From: Runella sp. MFBS21
Lineage (GTDB): Bacteria; Bacteroidota; Bacteroidia; Cytophagales; Spirosomataceae
Assembly: GCF_029433105.1 (NCBI RefSeq)
Contig: NZ_JARNTW010000004.1
Coordinates: 352,680-416,679, forward strand
Direction of reading: 5' to 3'
Length of the DNA: 64,000 nucleotides
Position numbers and translations under genes: made by a program. Positions 54,001 through 61,300 of this stretch are shown here, one piece after another; positions within the stretch are counted from its first letter, which is position 1, and each line of letters opens with the position of its first letter. Below the pieces are notes generated by a model. That model saw nothing but the letters and a program-made list of their open reading frames with translations. It was not told the origin of the DNA and did no database searches.

Positions 54001-56360
54001 TTAATAACGCCCGTGTTGGCATCCCCTAAATGAATAGCTCCTCCTGTAATATTATCAAATTCAAGATCAGAGATGGTTATTGGCCCTCCAACCACGTCAC
54101 TGGTAGAAACAAAGTTAATACCTACCCCATTAGTCAATGGCAAAAAAGTAACTTTGTTAGACAAATGGCTTGTTATTAATGTCAGCGTGTTAGATTCTGA
54201 GGCAAAACTATTAGTTCTCAGCAGTATATCTCCCCCATTGGTAGAAGTATTGATTTCTCCATCTGATCCGCCATAAATGGTGTTTGAAATAGCAATTCCG
54301 TAAGACCCAGTGCCACCACCTTCTTTACCCGTAACTATTACATTCCCTCCACCACTCGTAATTAGGCCATATAAAATAACACCATTATTATAGCTACCCG
54401 TACCCACTCCGCCTTCACCATTAAGCGTTAGTGTGCCCATTCCACCAGATGAAACTGAAGCATTAGATGAAATAACAATACCATTACTTCGAGGTGTATT
54501 TCCTGAACCACCTCCATAGCCATTGATGGTGAGATTACCTCCAGCAGTAGTTACTTCCCCTTCGAATATTCCAACTCCAGTTAATGACTCCTCAGCATTA
54601 TTTAAACTTCCTCTTCCTGTGATAGTAACATTTCCTGTACCACCTGCCGAGATAGTACCACGGACATATACGCCATCATAAGCTAAGCCCGCCCCCCCAC
54701 TGTTGGTTCCAGTACCGTTTCCTGTTCCATTTATGATAATATTACCACCTGTTGACCTAATTTCACTCAATGCGATCATACCAACTCCATAACTTCCAAA
54801 ACTGCTCGTAGGGCCACCGACGCCTTCTACCGTTACGGTATTGGTTCCTCCTATTATTTTTCCGCCCCTCCCCATATAAATGCCATAGGTAGTACGACCA
54901 ATATCCCCCCCCTTCCCTTTTACTGTCAGTAGCCCACTGCCAGTCACCTGAAACAACGAATTCAGGCCATCTAGCCGTACCCCCGCAAAATTACCGCTAG
55001 TAGGTGTACCTTGCTGATTGGCTTCTACAAGGAGATTACCGTTGGCGGTCGTTAGCCCTCCGCCTGTGTTTACAAAAACATTCTGACTTACTTTTATGGT
55101 AGCGCTACCCGTTCCAGCTAAAATCACATTCGCATTGGTGCCAATGTTCACCACATCTTTACCAGGAGAAGCGTCATCATTTTGTAGATCTAAATCAAGA
55201 TTTGCATTTGCCGCAAAAGTGATGTTACCATTCATATTCACAATGTCATCGTCAACACCACCATTGATTGTCAAACTGGGTAATGAGGAGGTAAACGCTC
55301 CGACAGTGATAATGTCATTGCCCGCATTTGTATTGACGACAATGCCTGTATTACTAGAAATGGGTATGTCAGCAGGCGTCGTGAATGGCGTAACAGCACC
55401 ACCGTCAATGCTGTATGTTCTCCCTGAGACAAAAAACCGTACATTTGAGTTACTCTCACTTACCTCTATGGTTTCGCCATTGCCACTGACATCAGTGATA
55501 GTTACCGTATTATTGGCGGTAGAAATTGTATAATCGGCCGACGACGAAGGGGTTGTTCCTATTCCTTCAATAGCAAACGTATAAGGATTTTCGTCTTCAT
55601 CATCATTGGCAATGGTCAGAAGTGCAGTCCGTACCCCGTTTCCCGAAGGATTAAATGTTATTTGAAACGTTGTGGATTGAGAACGTGCTATGGGTGACGA
55701 CGGCGCCGCAGTCAGCGAAAAATCAGAGGCATGGCTGCCCGAAATCGCTACTTTGGGGGTTCCCGTAAGATTAAGTGTTGCAAGGTCATTATTGTCAATG
55801 GTAAAAGTGCGAACTATCGAGCCTCCTGTTACAAATTCTGCCCCAAAATGAGTATGATTATTGGTAATAGGCGTTGAGCTACCGTTCGCAATTGGATTAC
55901 CATTTCCGAAAACATCCATCTCAGGCTGCATGCCAGTCCCCAAAAGATTAATCCTAAATGGGCTTTCGTCTGGGTCATTGCTGGTGATAGTAACTGTCGC
56001 TGTTCTTCTATTTGCAACGGATGGATTAAAGGTAATTCTTAAGGTAGTAGTGGCATTGGGGGCAAGTGTAGTGCTGGGCGAATTGCTGACTGTAAAATCA
56101 CTCGCCTCTGTTCCAGTGATTTCAATCGATGAAATAGTAAGCGTACCAGTTCCCCTGTTTTCAATGGTAAACTCGGTATTCGGCGTAGCATTATTTACAG
56201 CAACTAAGCCAAAAGATGTTCCATAAGTAGTATTTGCACTAGCATTATTGGGAATGCTAGTCATAAAATATTTGACATTAATATCGGGGGATTGAGCTAA
56301 TGAGTTAAAGCTAGCTATGATACTAACCCAAAATGTCAGTATTGTAAAAAAGTTTTTCAT
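45051..56360 (-). CDS. Giant T9SS-secreted multidomain adhesin
   Basis: The ATG at 56360 is chosen because a signal peptide (MKNFFTILTFWVSIIASFNSLAQ) follows; a longer frame to 56477 is non-coding. The product has 3,769 residues. In order: two ASH/choice-of-anchor-D domains (about 25-265); a beta-helix-like module A rich in GGTG..TVTG (272-940); two more ASH domains (947-1197); a PKD-like turn (1200-1280); nine BspA-type DUF285 repeats (about 1300-1560); beta-helix modules B (1623-2300) and C (2302-3160); Ig-like repeats (3163-3480); two Cys-containing Ig-like modules (3487-3663); and a T9SS type A sorting domain with APNPVVNSF and GLKPGTYLIRLQG. It should be exported by T9SS and anchored on the cell surface, for adhesion or biofilm. 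The target is unknown. Confidence 0.93.
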   Translation of the reverse strand: MKNFFTILTFWVSIIASFNSLAQSPDINVKYFMTSIPNNASANTTYGTSFGLVAVNNATPNTEFTIENRGTGTLTISSIEITGTEASDFTVSNSPSTTLAPNATTTLRITFNPSVANRRTATVTITSNDPDESPFRINLLGTGMQPEMDVFGNGNPIANGSSTPITNNHTHFGAEFVTGGSIVRTFTIDNNDLATLNLTGTPKVAISGSHASDFSLTAAPSSPIARSQSTTFQITFNPSGNGVRTALLTIANDDEDENPYTFAIEGIGTTPSSSADYTISTANNTVTITDVSGNGETIEVSESNSNVRFFVSGRTYSIDGGAVTPFTTPADIPISSNTGIVVNTNAGNDIITVGAFTSSLPSLTINGGVDDDIVNMNGNITFAANANLDLDLQNDDASPGKDVVNIGTNANVILAGTGSATIKVSQNVFVNTGGGLTTANGNLLVEANQQGTPTSGNFAGVRLDGLNSLFQVTGSGLLTVKGKGGDIGRTTYGIYMGRGGKIIGGTNTVTVEGVGGPTSSFGSYGVGMIALSEIRSTGGNIIINGTGNGTGTNSGGAGLAYDGVYVRGTISAGGTGNVTITGRGSLNNAEESLTGVGIFEGEVTTAGGNLTINGYGGGSGNTPRSNGIVISSNASVSSGGMGTLTLNGEGGVGTGSYNNGVILYGLITSGGGNVIVTGKEGGGTGSYGIAISNTIYGGSDGEINTSTNGGDILLRTNSFASESNTLTLITSHLSNKVTFLPLTNGVGINFVSTSDVVGGPITISDLEFDNITGGAIHLGDANTGVINVDEAITHSAGNVYFTTGQALNLNQSFGAGTGNIAINAAGGINPKSPTVDLSGNSISFTSGNNLNIAIGGTTVNTEYDQLNIQGTIDLTGLNLVLSGSYVPVAGNTFTIVNNDGTDAIVGTFNGLAEGATLSNFQGSGLNATISYTGGTDNNDVVITVAAPAVSNINIKGNDLTIDNGDTSPRTEDGTDFGNIDISLTEPVVRTFTIQNMGTADLIIPANGITKSGAADFGIGNVSLPLTIEPGGSATFPVIIDASGNGFRTATISIQSNDSDKSPYTFNVQAIGVSPEINVTGLGQNIADGDLTPSGVDDTDFGIIDVASGSVSHTFTIQNVTGATGNLQLNAGAISVTGTHASDFTVSAITLPATISAGQSTTFVVTFNPSAEGLRTATVRILNNDLGEGTYDFAVQGYGGKPFITTWKTDNTGTSNSTSITIPTTGTGYNYDVDWNNDGMFDEFGLTGSVTHNYGTAGTYTVAIRGNFPSIQFFDSGDKLKLLSIDQWGSIAWTSMNNAFRGCENMVLNATDVPNTSAVTDMSFMFAGCTSFNQALPEGFNTSLVTNMGGMFQGCSSYNQALPTSFNTSLVTNMSAMFSLCTAYNQDLPSGFNTERVTNMRTMFLDCSTYNKALPSSFNTSLVTDMYGMFSGCTAYNQDLPNSFNTERVTNMRTMFANCSAYDKALPSSFNTSLVTDMNGMFLGCSSYNQPFPSSFTTASVTDMAFMFNGCSAFNQPLPSSFNTTVVTTMRSMFERATAFNQNLGSLNLSAVTVMTDMLKNSGLSVANYDATLTGWDNGGYSNKNLSNASPLKYCAAQAARTNLITNKGWTITGDAQDFSCLSPDYTITTMGNNLVITDVTGTGETLDISQNGSNIRFNVTGKNFSLNNGTTTNFPADVPLSGLQIITVNTANGNDIINVGAFSSDLLPSLTLNGGTGDDQVNMNGDITFATNANLDVDLQNDDVSPGVDAITFAINANIILQGTGAATLKVSKNVVFNNGSTLGTNNGDLTVEANQQASPTTGNFIGISMVTNTQLQVLGSGTMTVKGTGGNDASGNQVGISLNFGGVINGGHNTVTVIGNGGASSGNSNYGILIQGSTASITSLGGAVNVEGTGGGTNGTSVGNEGVRIALSGQITSAGTGAITVTGRGATLSTGDFNVGVSIQGSAKITSVGGNVTVNAYGGGSGTSQLNYGLSMSQSGEISAGGTGTVTITGEGGLATGVSNHGIALEGLVKSAGGNIALTGKSGGGSSTYGIYMSKQGGAPVSSITTEVNGGNIAIITNSLRIVDSPDIRTNSSGRVTLKPFTAGTAIDFSFAPDGANGPLILSDLELDRISTGTLVVGDATMGDITVGIGITRPTLTNMELISGGDVIISGGSINTNGGTLLLDPGTSPKAVKPTFNDTDVTVSTLSFASASDLEIALNGTTIGDGTGNTYSQLNVAGEVNLTGLNLAFSGSYTPTGGETFTIVNNDDTDAIVGTFNGLAQGATISNFRGSGLNATISYTGGSDNNDVVITVASSQPDYTITTTGNNLVIIDVTGTGEILDISQNGSNIRFNVTGKKFSLNSGITTNFPADVALSGLQSITVNTANGSDIINVGAFSSEVLPSLTINGGTGDDQVNFNGDITFATNANLDLDLQNDDANPGVDAVTFAVDANLLLSGTGTATLKVSKNVIANTGSSLITQNGNLVVEANKQATPSSGDFAGVDVNGGSLKVTGSGQATIKGKSGVSGYKAGISVSNGGIIEGGTAALSVTGTGGTAAGNENIGVLVTGTNSKITSLGGNVSVVGQGDGIPGGYNQHGVAVESSGMITAGGTGTVTVQGTGASQTDGYTFGVHLDAGTITSSGGNVSVTGQGGGSKTSNHGVYLESSGLISAGGSGTVTVLGTGGTGTDGYHQGVFLTSSAITSTNGHISVTGQAGGASTGSANTGVLLDANSRIAAGGTGNVTVQGIGSSSPSTASFNYGLQLDDSNSQISTNNGNIRLIGQGGQGANGSFNNSTGNTGIGLSGKVLAGGTGTIYIEGTGANQSFSDGVEVGNLVTTNDGTITIIGVGGADATASNGSLGVDLDGTVTAGNGKAINIQGTAGSSTGPNNKGVYIRRTVNSTTGGAITITGIEGGSGVGIEIESFFGGQITTAAAGGDITFIANSINIKNTAEINTNASSTVTLRPYTNGVSIDLGAETDALDGPLSLSDAELDRITAGKLQIGDANSGTISVSGAISRTAATNIKLISGSDLVIGEAGINTGGGTLLLDPGTSPKSVKPTFNGTDATASTLSFASASNLEITFNGTTVGDGTGSTYSQLRIEGEVNLTGVDLVMTGSYTPVGSETFIIINNDGADAIQGNFNGLSQGATITNFRGSSFPATISYTGGDGNDVVITVGCSAFPAPTASVTAQPDCATSSGTITVTAPTGANIQYSVDGVSYQTSATFSQLSPNTYSVTAKNTQTGCVSQILSLTINAVPNAPTISSVNLTQPTCATNTGTAVVNASGTGTLEYSKDGTNWQESNTFANLPAGNYTFQVRLQNNTSCSNSSTQQTINPVPNAPTISSVNLTQPTCTTNTGTAVVNASGTGTLEYSKNGTNWQESNTFTNLASGNYTFQVRLQNNTSCSASSQQQTVNPVPNAPTISSVNLTQPTCATNTGTAVVNASGTGTLEYSKDGTNWQESNTFSGLASGNYTFQVRLKNSMTCSASSQQQTINATLISLTVFNLQGGTTLCASSSGNTPAAAIVLNGSQVGVIYQLKKDNQNFREPILGTGNNLVFSTITEAGTYTVEAFVEGGACLTNMNGSATINLGQTPNVFTLTGGGSYCNGGNGVAIGLSSSQTGMNYQLRRANTNIGNPIAGTGSAISFGNQTLAGTYTVIATDANSSCNRNMTGSKTVSVTNCNARVANKENSPIESTEIKEWATIAPNPVVNSFATVLIKGQDNQTIQWKLIDLKGSSIKENKFETISASHQEKISLEGLKPGTYLIRLQGIEKSITLKIIKAN
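45925..46645 (-). repeat. Three tandem 240-bp Ig-like repeats in the giant adhesin
   Basis: Three 80-residue units, each starting near NAPTISSVNLTQPTC and containing GTLEYSK(D/N)GTNWQES and NYTFQVRL, lie at a period of 240 bp (equivalent positions near 46047, 46287 and 46527). They are highly similar in DNA, pointing to recent expansion. A more diverged fourth unit precedes them. Confidence 0.9.
46880..55545 (-). repeat. Three long beta-helix-like modules in the giant adhesin
   Basis: Modules at about 55545-53540, 51490-49460 and 49455-46880 share a start (xDYTI(S/T)T..N..I.DV(S/T)G.GE), a Gly/Asn-rich repeat body, and an end (SYTP.G.(E/T)F.I.NND..DAI.G.FNGL..GA). Modules B and C are especially alike at the DNA level near their starts. 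Each body is made of short strands of about 20-30 residues, as in haemagglutinin-type beta helices. Such long repeats can collapse or recombine in assemblies. Confidence 0.8.
51700..52440 (-). repeat. BspA-type (DUF285) tandem repeats of 78 bp
   Basis: About nine 26-residue units with the pattern FNT..VT.M..MF..C..YNQ.LPS succeed one another. Alternate units (SLVTDM and ERVTNMRTMF types) are nearly identical in DNA, suggesting that a two-unit block was duplicated. This is the leucine-rich-like fold of BspA surface proteins. Confidence 0.88.
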
Positions 56361-56507
56361 TGGTAGAAAATTTAAAACGAGTTCAACATGAATCGGTAGT
56401 AGAAAAAGGAGGTAGAAACATTTCGTCAAACATTTCCGTAATCCTCCTTCCCTTTCTACCACGAAAGTGTCAGCCAAAACAGTCCCGAAAAGACAAGGCT
56501 ATCGCCA

Positions 56508-56529
56508 AGCCCTCCCAAAAGGAGGGGCT
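56508..56529. other. Imperfect hairpin in the gap between adhesin and cytochrome genes
   Basis: AGCCCTCC (56508-56515) faces GGAGGGGCT (56521-56529) with one bulged base. It lies 32 bases beyond the cytochrome stop on the minus strand. No T-run follows, so it is a weak terminator at best; the other 150 bases before the adhesin ATG show no firm promoter. Confidence 0.35.
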
Positions 56530-56560
56530 CAAAACGAGAGAATTACGTCAAGAATGGGAG

Positions 56561-57157
56561 TTACTGCAACTTATCAGGTGCAATCGGTGCAGGGACTACA
56601 TTGGAAACTGGCTTGGTGCTTTTTAAGTAAGCAAACACCGCTTTCATGTCTTCGTCGGCCATGTTGATGTAATTGGGCCAAGGCATAGGAGGCAACAAGG
56701 GGCGTGCGGTCGCAATGCCTTTTGATTTGCCTTGGGTGAGAGCGATTTTGAATTGTTCATACGACCAAGTTCCAATACCCGTAGGGTCGGAGGTGAGGTT
56801 GGCGGCAAAGCTCATGCCCCAAGGCCCAATGCTAGATGTACCGTCGCCTCCAAAAAGCATCCAACCATTTTTCAAAGCGTCGGGGACATTCTTGCCCACA
56901 GGGCGGTCGGCCGGATAGCCCGATAGATGAAGCTCCGCAATAACCTCTGGCCCTTGAGGACCCATTTTTTTGGGAGAGTGGCAATCTTGACACCCTAAAA
57001 TACCCACCAGATACTCGCCCCTTTTGATCATAGCCGAATCTGACAAAGGAGCTGTGGCAGCGGTATCGTGGGTGTCGTTAGCTGATTGGGTGCAGCTTAG
57101 TATGATGACCATCAAAAATAGAGCGAGTACGAGAGAGGAGTTGCGTAATGTGTTCAT
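56561..57157 (-). CDS. Lipoprotein c-type cytochrome
   Basis: From the ATG at 57157 the protein has 198 residues. A lipoprotein signal with lipobox VIILSC (Cys22) is followed by a Ser/Thr-rich linker and a class I cytochrome c domain. Haem attachment is CQDCH (residues 56-60), and a Met ligand is likely in MPWPNYINM. A segment of about 60 residues between haem site and ligand (GYPADRPVG, WMLFGGDGTSSIGPWGMSFAANLT) is typical of diheme-like or substrate-linked cytochromes, but only one CxxCH is present. It probably carries electrons in the periplasm, anchored to a membrane. The TTHB210-like lipoprotein gene lies 129 bp upstream on the same strand. Confidence 0.9.
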   Translation of the reverse strand: MNTLRNSSLVLALFLMVIILSCTQSANDTHDTAATAPLSDSAMIKRGEYLVGILGCQDCHSPKKMGPQGPEVIAELHLSGYPADRPVGKNVPDALKNGWMLFGGDGTSSIGPWGMSFAANLTSDPTGIGTWSYEQFKIALTQGKSKGIATARPLLPPMPWPNYINMADEDMKAVFAYLKSTKPVSNVVPAPIAPDKLQ

Positions 57158-57286
57158 GACGAATGGTAAGATAAAAAACATGAGGGTTTATGAAAAAGAG
57201 AGAAAGATTATTATCAAGAAAATGGGGGTTAGAGATATTCTCCAACCACTCCATTTAAGTTTCATTGAGTAGGGCAATGAAAGTTT

Positions 57287-58039
57287 TTATTGCATTATCA
57301 TGAGATCTTCCATGCTGACGACGATGTCGTCGCCTTCTTGCTTGATGCTGTATTTCATGGGGAAATAACCAGCCTTGGCAAACTTGCTAGGAAGCGGAAT
57401 GTTTTTAGAAAGATTAGGCTTACTTTTAAGAAACTCGTGAGAAACCATCGGCTCAATAAAAGTGACTTTTCCGTCATAAGAGCCATAGATGAGGGTTTCG
57501 GTAAATTTTCCTTTTCCAGCCAATTCAGGAGACGCAGGGTCGGCCCAGTGAACGCCCATTTCAGGAACTCCTGCTGGAAGTCTTATATAATTACTGGGTA
57601 AAAAACCCGCCGCAGGGAGGTTGTCAAACTTAGCGGGTGCTGCAGTGTAAAGAGGAATCGCTTTGCGTTCGGCCAAAGGCTGCCAATAAAAGTGCATGTC
57701 AAAATGCGCGAGGTCATATACCCCCGGAGGCTCGTGCCCCGTATGCAGATAGTCGAGCATGATGTGGTCAAAAGGTATTTTGCCGATGGCTTCATTGGGG
57801 AAAGCAAGTACAAGCGCAACACCTGCATGAGGAAGATTGTCAAGAGCCCCTTTGGTGAGGGTAAAGCCTACTGAAGTAGGTTGGTTGTCGGCTGAGAATT
57901 TTGCCCACGAGTAGGCTTTCCCGTTGCCGATGTTTTGTTCGGCACCTTTATAAATAGAAGCCGAAGGTGTTTGGTCTTTGGTGCTACAGCTTACTAAAAA
58001 TGCAGCAAGCACCGTCAAAAGTAAAAGTAAGTTTTTCAT
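57287..58039 (-). CDS. TTHB210-like (DUF5602) lipoprotein
   Basis: The 250-residue protein starts with a lipoprotein signal (LLLLTVLAAFLVSC, Cys18). The body resembles the TTHB210-like/DUF5602 domain: HEPPGVYDLAHFDMHFYW has the spaced histidines of a likely metal site, and PEMGVHWADPASPEL and TLIYGSYDGKVTFIEPMVS follow. The founding protein from Thermus is regulated by an ECF sigma factor; its function is unknown. The pairing here with a lipoprotein cytochrome suggests a periplasmic redox or stress role, which is inference only. The family name is from memory. Confidence 0.72.
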   Translation of the reverse strand: MKNLLLLLTVLAAFLVSCSTKDQTPSASIYKGAEQNIGNGKAYSWAKFSADNQPTSVGFTLTKGALDNLPHAGVALVLAFPNEAIGKIPFDHIMLDYLHTGHEPPGVYDLAHFDMHFYWQPLAERKAIPLYTAAPAKFDNLPAAGFLPSNYIRLPAGVPEMGVHWADPASPELAGKGKFTETLIYGSYDGKVTFIEPMVSHEFLKSKPNLSKNIPLPSKFAKAGYFPMKYSIKQEGDDIVVSMEDLMIMQ

Positions 58040-58312
58040 AACGTGAGAAATTAAAAAATTTAAAGACTAAAAAAATATCAAATGAGCAAATGCTTGCTAC
58101 GAAACTTGTTAGCAAAATTGGGATAATTTATAAGAAGGGTGTTAACACTTATGTGCCAATCTTTTCCTCATTTGTCCCATTTTAAGGTAGTGAAATGAGT
58201 AAGATGCTAATAGAAAAAAAGATTAACAATCTTTCCTCATTTTTAATAATCTTTTCCTCGTTTTGGACTTTTTTCTTGTATTGGCTTGAAAATAGAGGTT
58301 TTATGAAAAGGG
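58040..58312. other. Intergenic region upstream of the TTHB210-like gene
   Basis: These 273 bases lie between the start of the TTHB210-like gene and the end of the hybrid sensor gene, both on the minus strand. They are AT-rich. No consensus -7 box, no terminator with a T-run and no convincing small gene were seen. Confidence 0.4.
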
Positions 58313-61300
58313 CTATTTCCAATCTGAAGGATTTTTTCCAAACTTTTCGAGAAACATTTTGGAAAAATAGGGAAGACTTTCGAACCCGACTTGATAAGCA
58401 ACCTCCGACACCGTTTTTTCATTTTCTTGGAGTAATGTAGCCGCTACTAGAAGTCGATAGTTACGAACGTATTCAGTAATAGTTTGGTTAGTCAATGCCT
58501 TTATTTTGCGTCGAAGCTGAACGGACGTAATTCCCATTTGTTGGGCAAATGAATCTACGTTGAAGTTACTGTCGCTGAGGTTTTGTTGGATGATGTGATT
58601 TGCTTTTTCCAAAAAAGGATCAATGGGTTGGGGTTCTGTATCCTTGTTGAATTGAGAGGAAGAGGTACTGTATTTTTCTTGTAAAAGCTGACGCTGCTGA
58701 CGCAAATTCTGGACGCGTGTCTTTAACTCTTCTGCATTGAAGGGTTTGGAGATATAATCGTCGGCCCCTAAACTTAGCCCTTCGAGACGGTCTTCGAGAC
58801 TTGCCTTAGCGGTAAGCATGATTACAGGAATATGATTGGTGCGTAAGTCTGTTTTGATTAGTTTACAAAAACTAAACCCATCTAAATGGGGCATCATAAG
58901 GTCACATATGATAATATCGGGAAGGTATTCATTGGCTTTATTCAGACCATCTTGCCCGTCGCTAGCTTCTATCACTTGATAATTTCCCTCAAAAATGGTT
59001 CTGACATATAATCGTAAGTCGGGATTGTCTTCTACAATAAGCAATATCGGCTCAGTTCCATTGGTTGAGGGCTGGGGCTGGGTTATAAATGGAGTAGGAA
59101 GAGAAAGCTGTGAAGCGGGAAGCACAGAAAGCTCAACAGAATCTAGCGTAGAAACTTGCTCCAAGGTAAAAGGAATAGATACTTTAAAAGTAGTACCTTG
59201 GGTCAATACGCTACTTACTTCAATTTGCCCTTTGAGTACATCTACCATTTCTTTTACCAAAGCCAATCCAATACCTGTTCCTTCATAATTGCGGCGATTG
59301 CTATCATCGACTTGATAAAATCGATCAAAAATACGGGGCAGTCGCTCAGCTTCGATTCCGATGCCATTGTCGGAAATGGTAAGAATCATTCTCTCCTCAG
59401 TTTGGTCTTTCTGTAAGTGAGTGGTGTATTCTACAATAGCGGTAATGCGGCCATTTTCGGCCGTAAATTTGAAAGCGTTAGAGAGTAAGTTAGTGATGAT
59501 TTTTTCGATTTTGTCGGCATCGAAGTACACTATATGATTGCTACGGTTTTGGTCATATTGAAAAATGATTTTTTTGCTTTGCGCCAAAGATTCGAATGAG
59601 GCAAAAAGCTGCCTTAAAAACAAAGCAATATCTCCTTGTATGGCATGAGACTTCATCTGGCCTGCCTCGAGTTTTGATAAATCTAAGAGTTGATTGATGA
59701 GCGTTTGGAGTCTTATCAGGTTTTGCTGCATCATTAGAATAACACTTTCTTGGGGATATTTGTGTTTTAAATCCTCAAGAGGTCCTACCAAAAGCGTAAG
59801 AGGGGTGCGAAATTCATGTGAAATATTAGTAAAGAAGCGAGTTTTGAGCGTATCTAGTTCTGCCAATCGTTCGGTTTCTTTGTTTTTGTAAAACAACTGT
59901 TGTTGCAATCGCACCCGATTTAACTGACTTTGATACCAACGGTATCCAATCCATAGCAATATACCTGCATACAAAAGATAAGCCCACCAACTACGATAAA
60001 CAGGAGGAGAAATATGAATTTTAAGTATCACAGGCTTACTCCATACCTCGCCATTAAGTGAACCCATTACATTAAAAGTATAATCTCCCGCTGGTAGCTG
60101 ACCATAGTTGGCGAAGCGATTTGTTCCGGCTTCTACCCATTTATTGTCAATGCCTTCGAGACGATAACGGAAACGATTTTTGATGGGATTGGTGAAGTCC
60201 ATGACGCCAAATTCCAAGGTAATGAGGTTTTGGTCATGCTTTAATTTCAAAATAGAGCATGTTTCGATGGGCTTATCCAAAATTCCACTTTCATCGTTTA
60301 TCTCTATAGGTTGATTATTGATTTTTAGATTGATGATTTTGGTAATAGGAGTCGCTTGATTTTGATTTAGTTCTGATGCTTTAAACAATGTCACGCCATT
60401 GATTCCCCCAAAAAGCAGTGTACCATCGGGTGCTTTGTAATAGGAATTGGTATTAAATTCATTGTCTTGTAGTCCATCAGATTTATTAAAGTTGTTGAAT
60501 ATGAGTGTTTTGGGGTTGAGGCACGCTATGCCTCGATTGGTACTCATCCAAAGATTGTGGTCATCGCCCTCTATAATCCCATAGACCACCTTATTAGGTA
60601 GCCCTTGGGCTTCGGTAAAATGCTCAAATTCAGAAGTTTGTTTATTTAATTTTTCCAAGCCACCACCTTTGGTGCTGACCCACAGGTATTTATCAGGTGA
60701 TAAGGGGTCATTGATCATGCCTGATACAAAATCATTACTTAAGCTTTTTCGGTCGGTTTTACTGTTTTTGTAGAGAGAGAAAGTGGGTTTTGTGAGAAAA
60801 TTAGTAGCCTTGATAAGACCTTTTTGAGTGGCAATCCAAAGCGTATTTTTATCCTGGTAGAGGGCGTAAGTTTGCACCATGATACCGCTTTTGGGAAGTA
60901 AGTGCTGATAACTGTAAGTATGAAATTGTTCGTTAGAAGGATTAAAAGTAAGCAATTGGCCATTGAAGAGTCCCAGCCATATTCGTCCGTCGGAGGTTTC
61001 GAGGAGCCTAGCACTAAAATCTGGAATTATCCCTACCAACGGAACCCTATACTGCTTGATATACTTCCAATTTTTGTCAAACAAAACCAAGTTACGTGGC
61101 TCTTGCTCGCGGAGGTTGGATAGTACCCAAAACTGCTGTTTATGATCTTGAAGGAGGGCGTCGTGCCCGAATTTATGATCCTCAATAGGAGCCGGTAACG
61201 ACTCTGGTTGATTGGTCTCAGTATTGAGTCGATAAAATTGGTAGGAGGGGAAATAGTTGGCGTGAAAATAGACTCGTTTTTGTTGGTCTTGAAACAAAGC

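Noticed and set aside
56361..56477. 39-codon N-terminal extension of the giant adhesin
   Set aside because: It precedes a complete signal peptide beginning at the ATG at 56360; the extension would bury the signal.
58195..58440. 81-codon plus-strand open frame
   Set aside because: Its second half is antisense to the AraC-type domain of the hybrid sensor and the first half is AT-rich intergenic sequence; no promoter.
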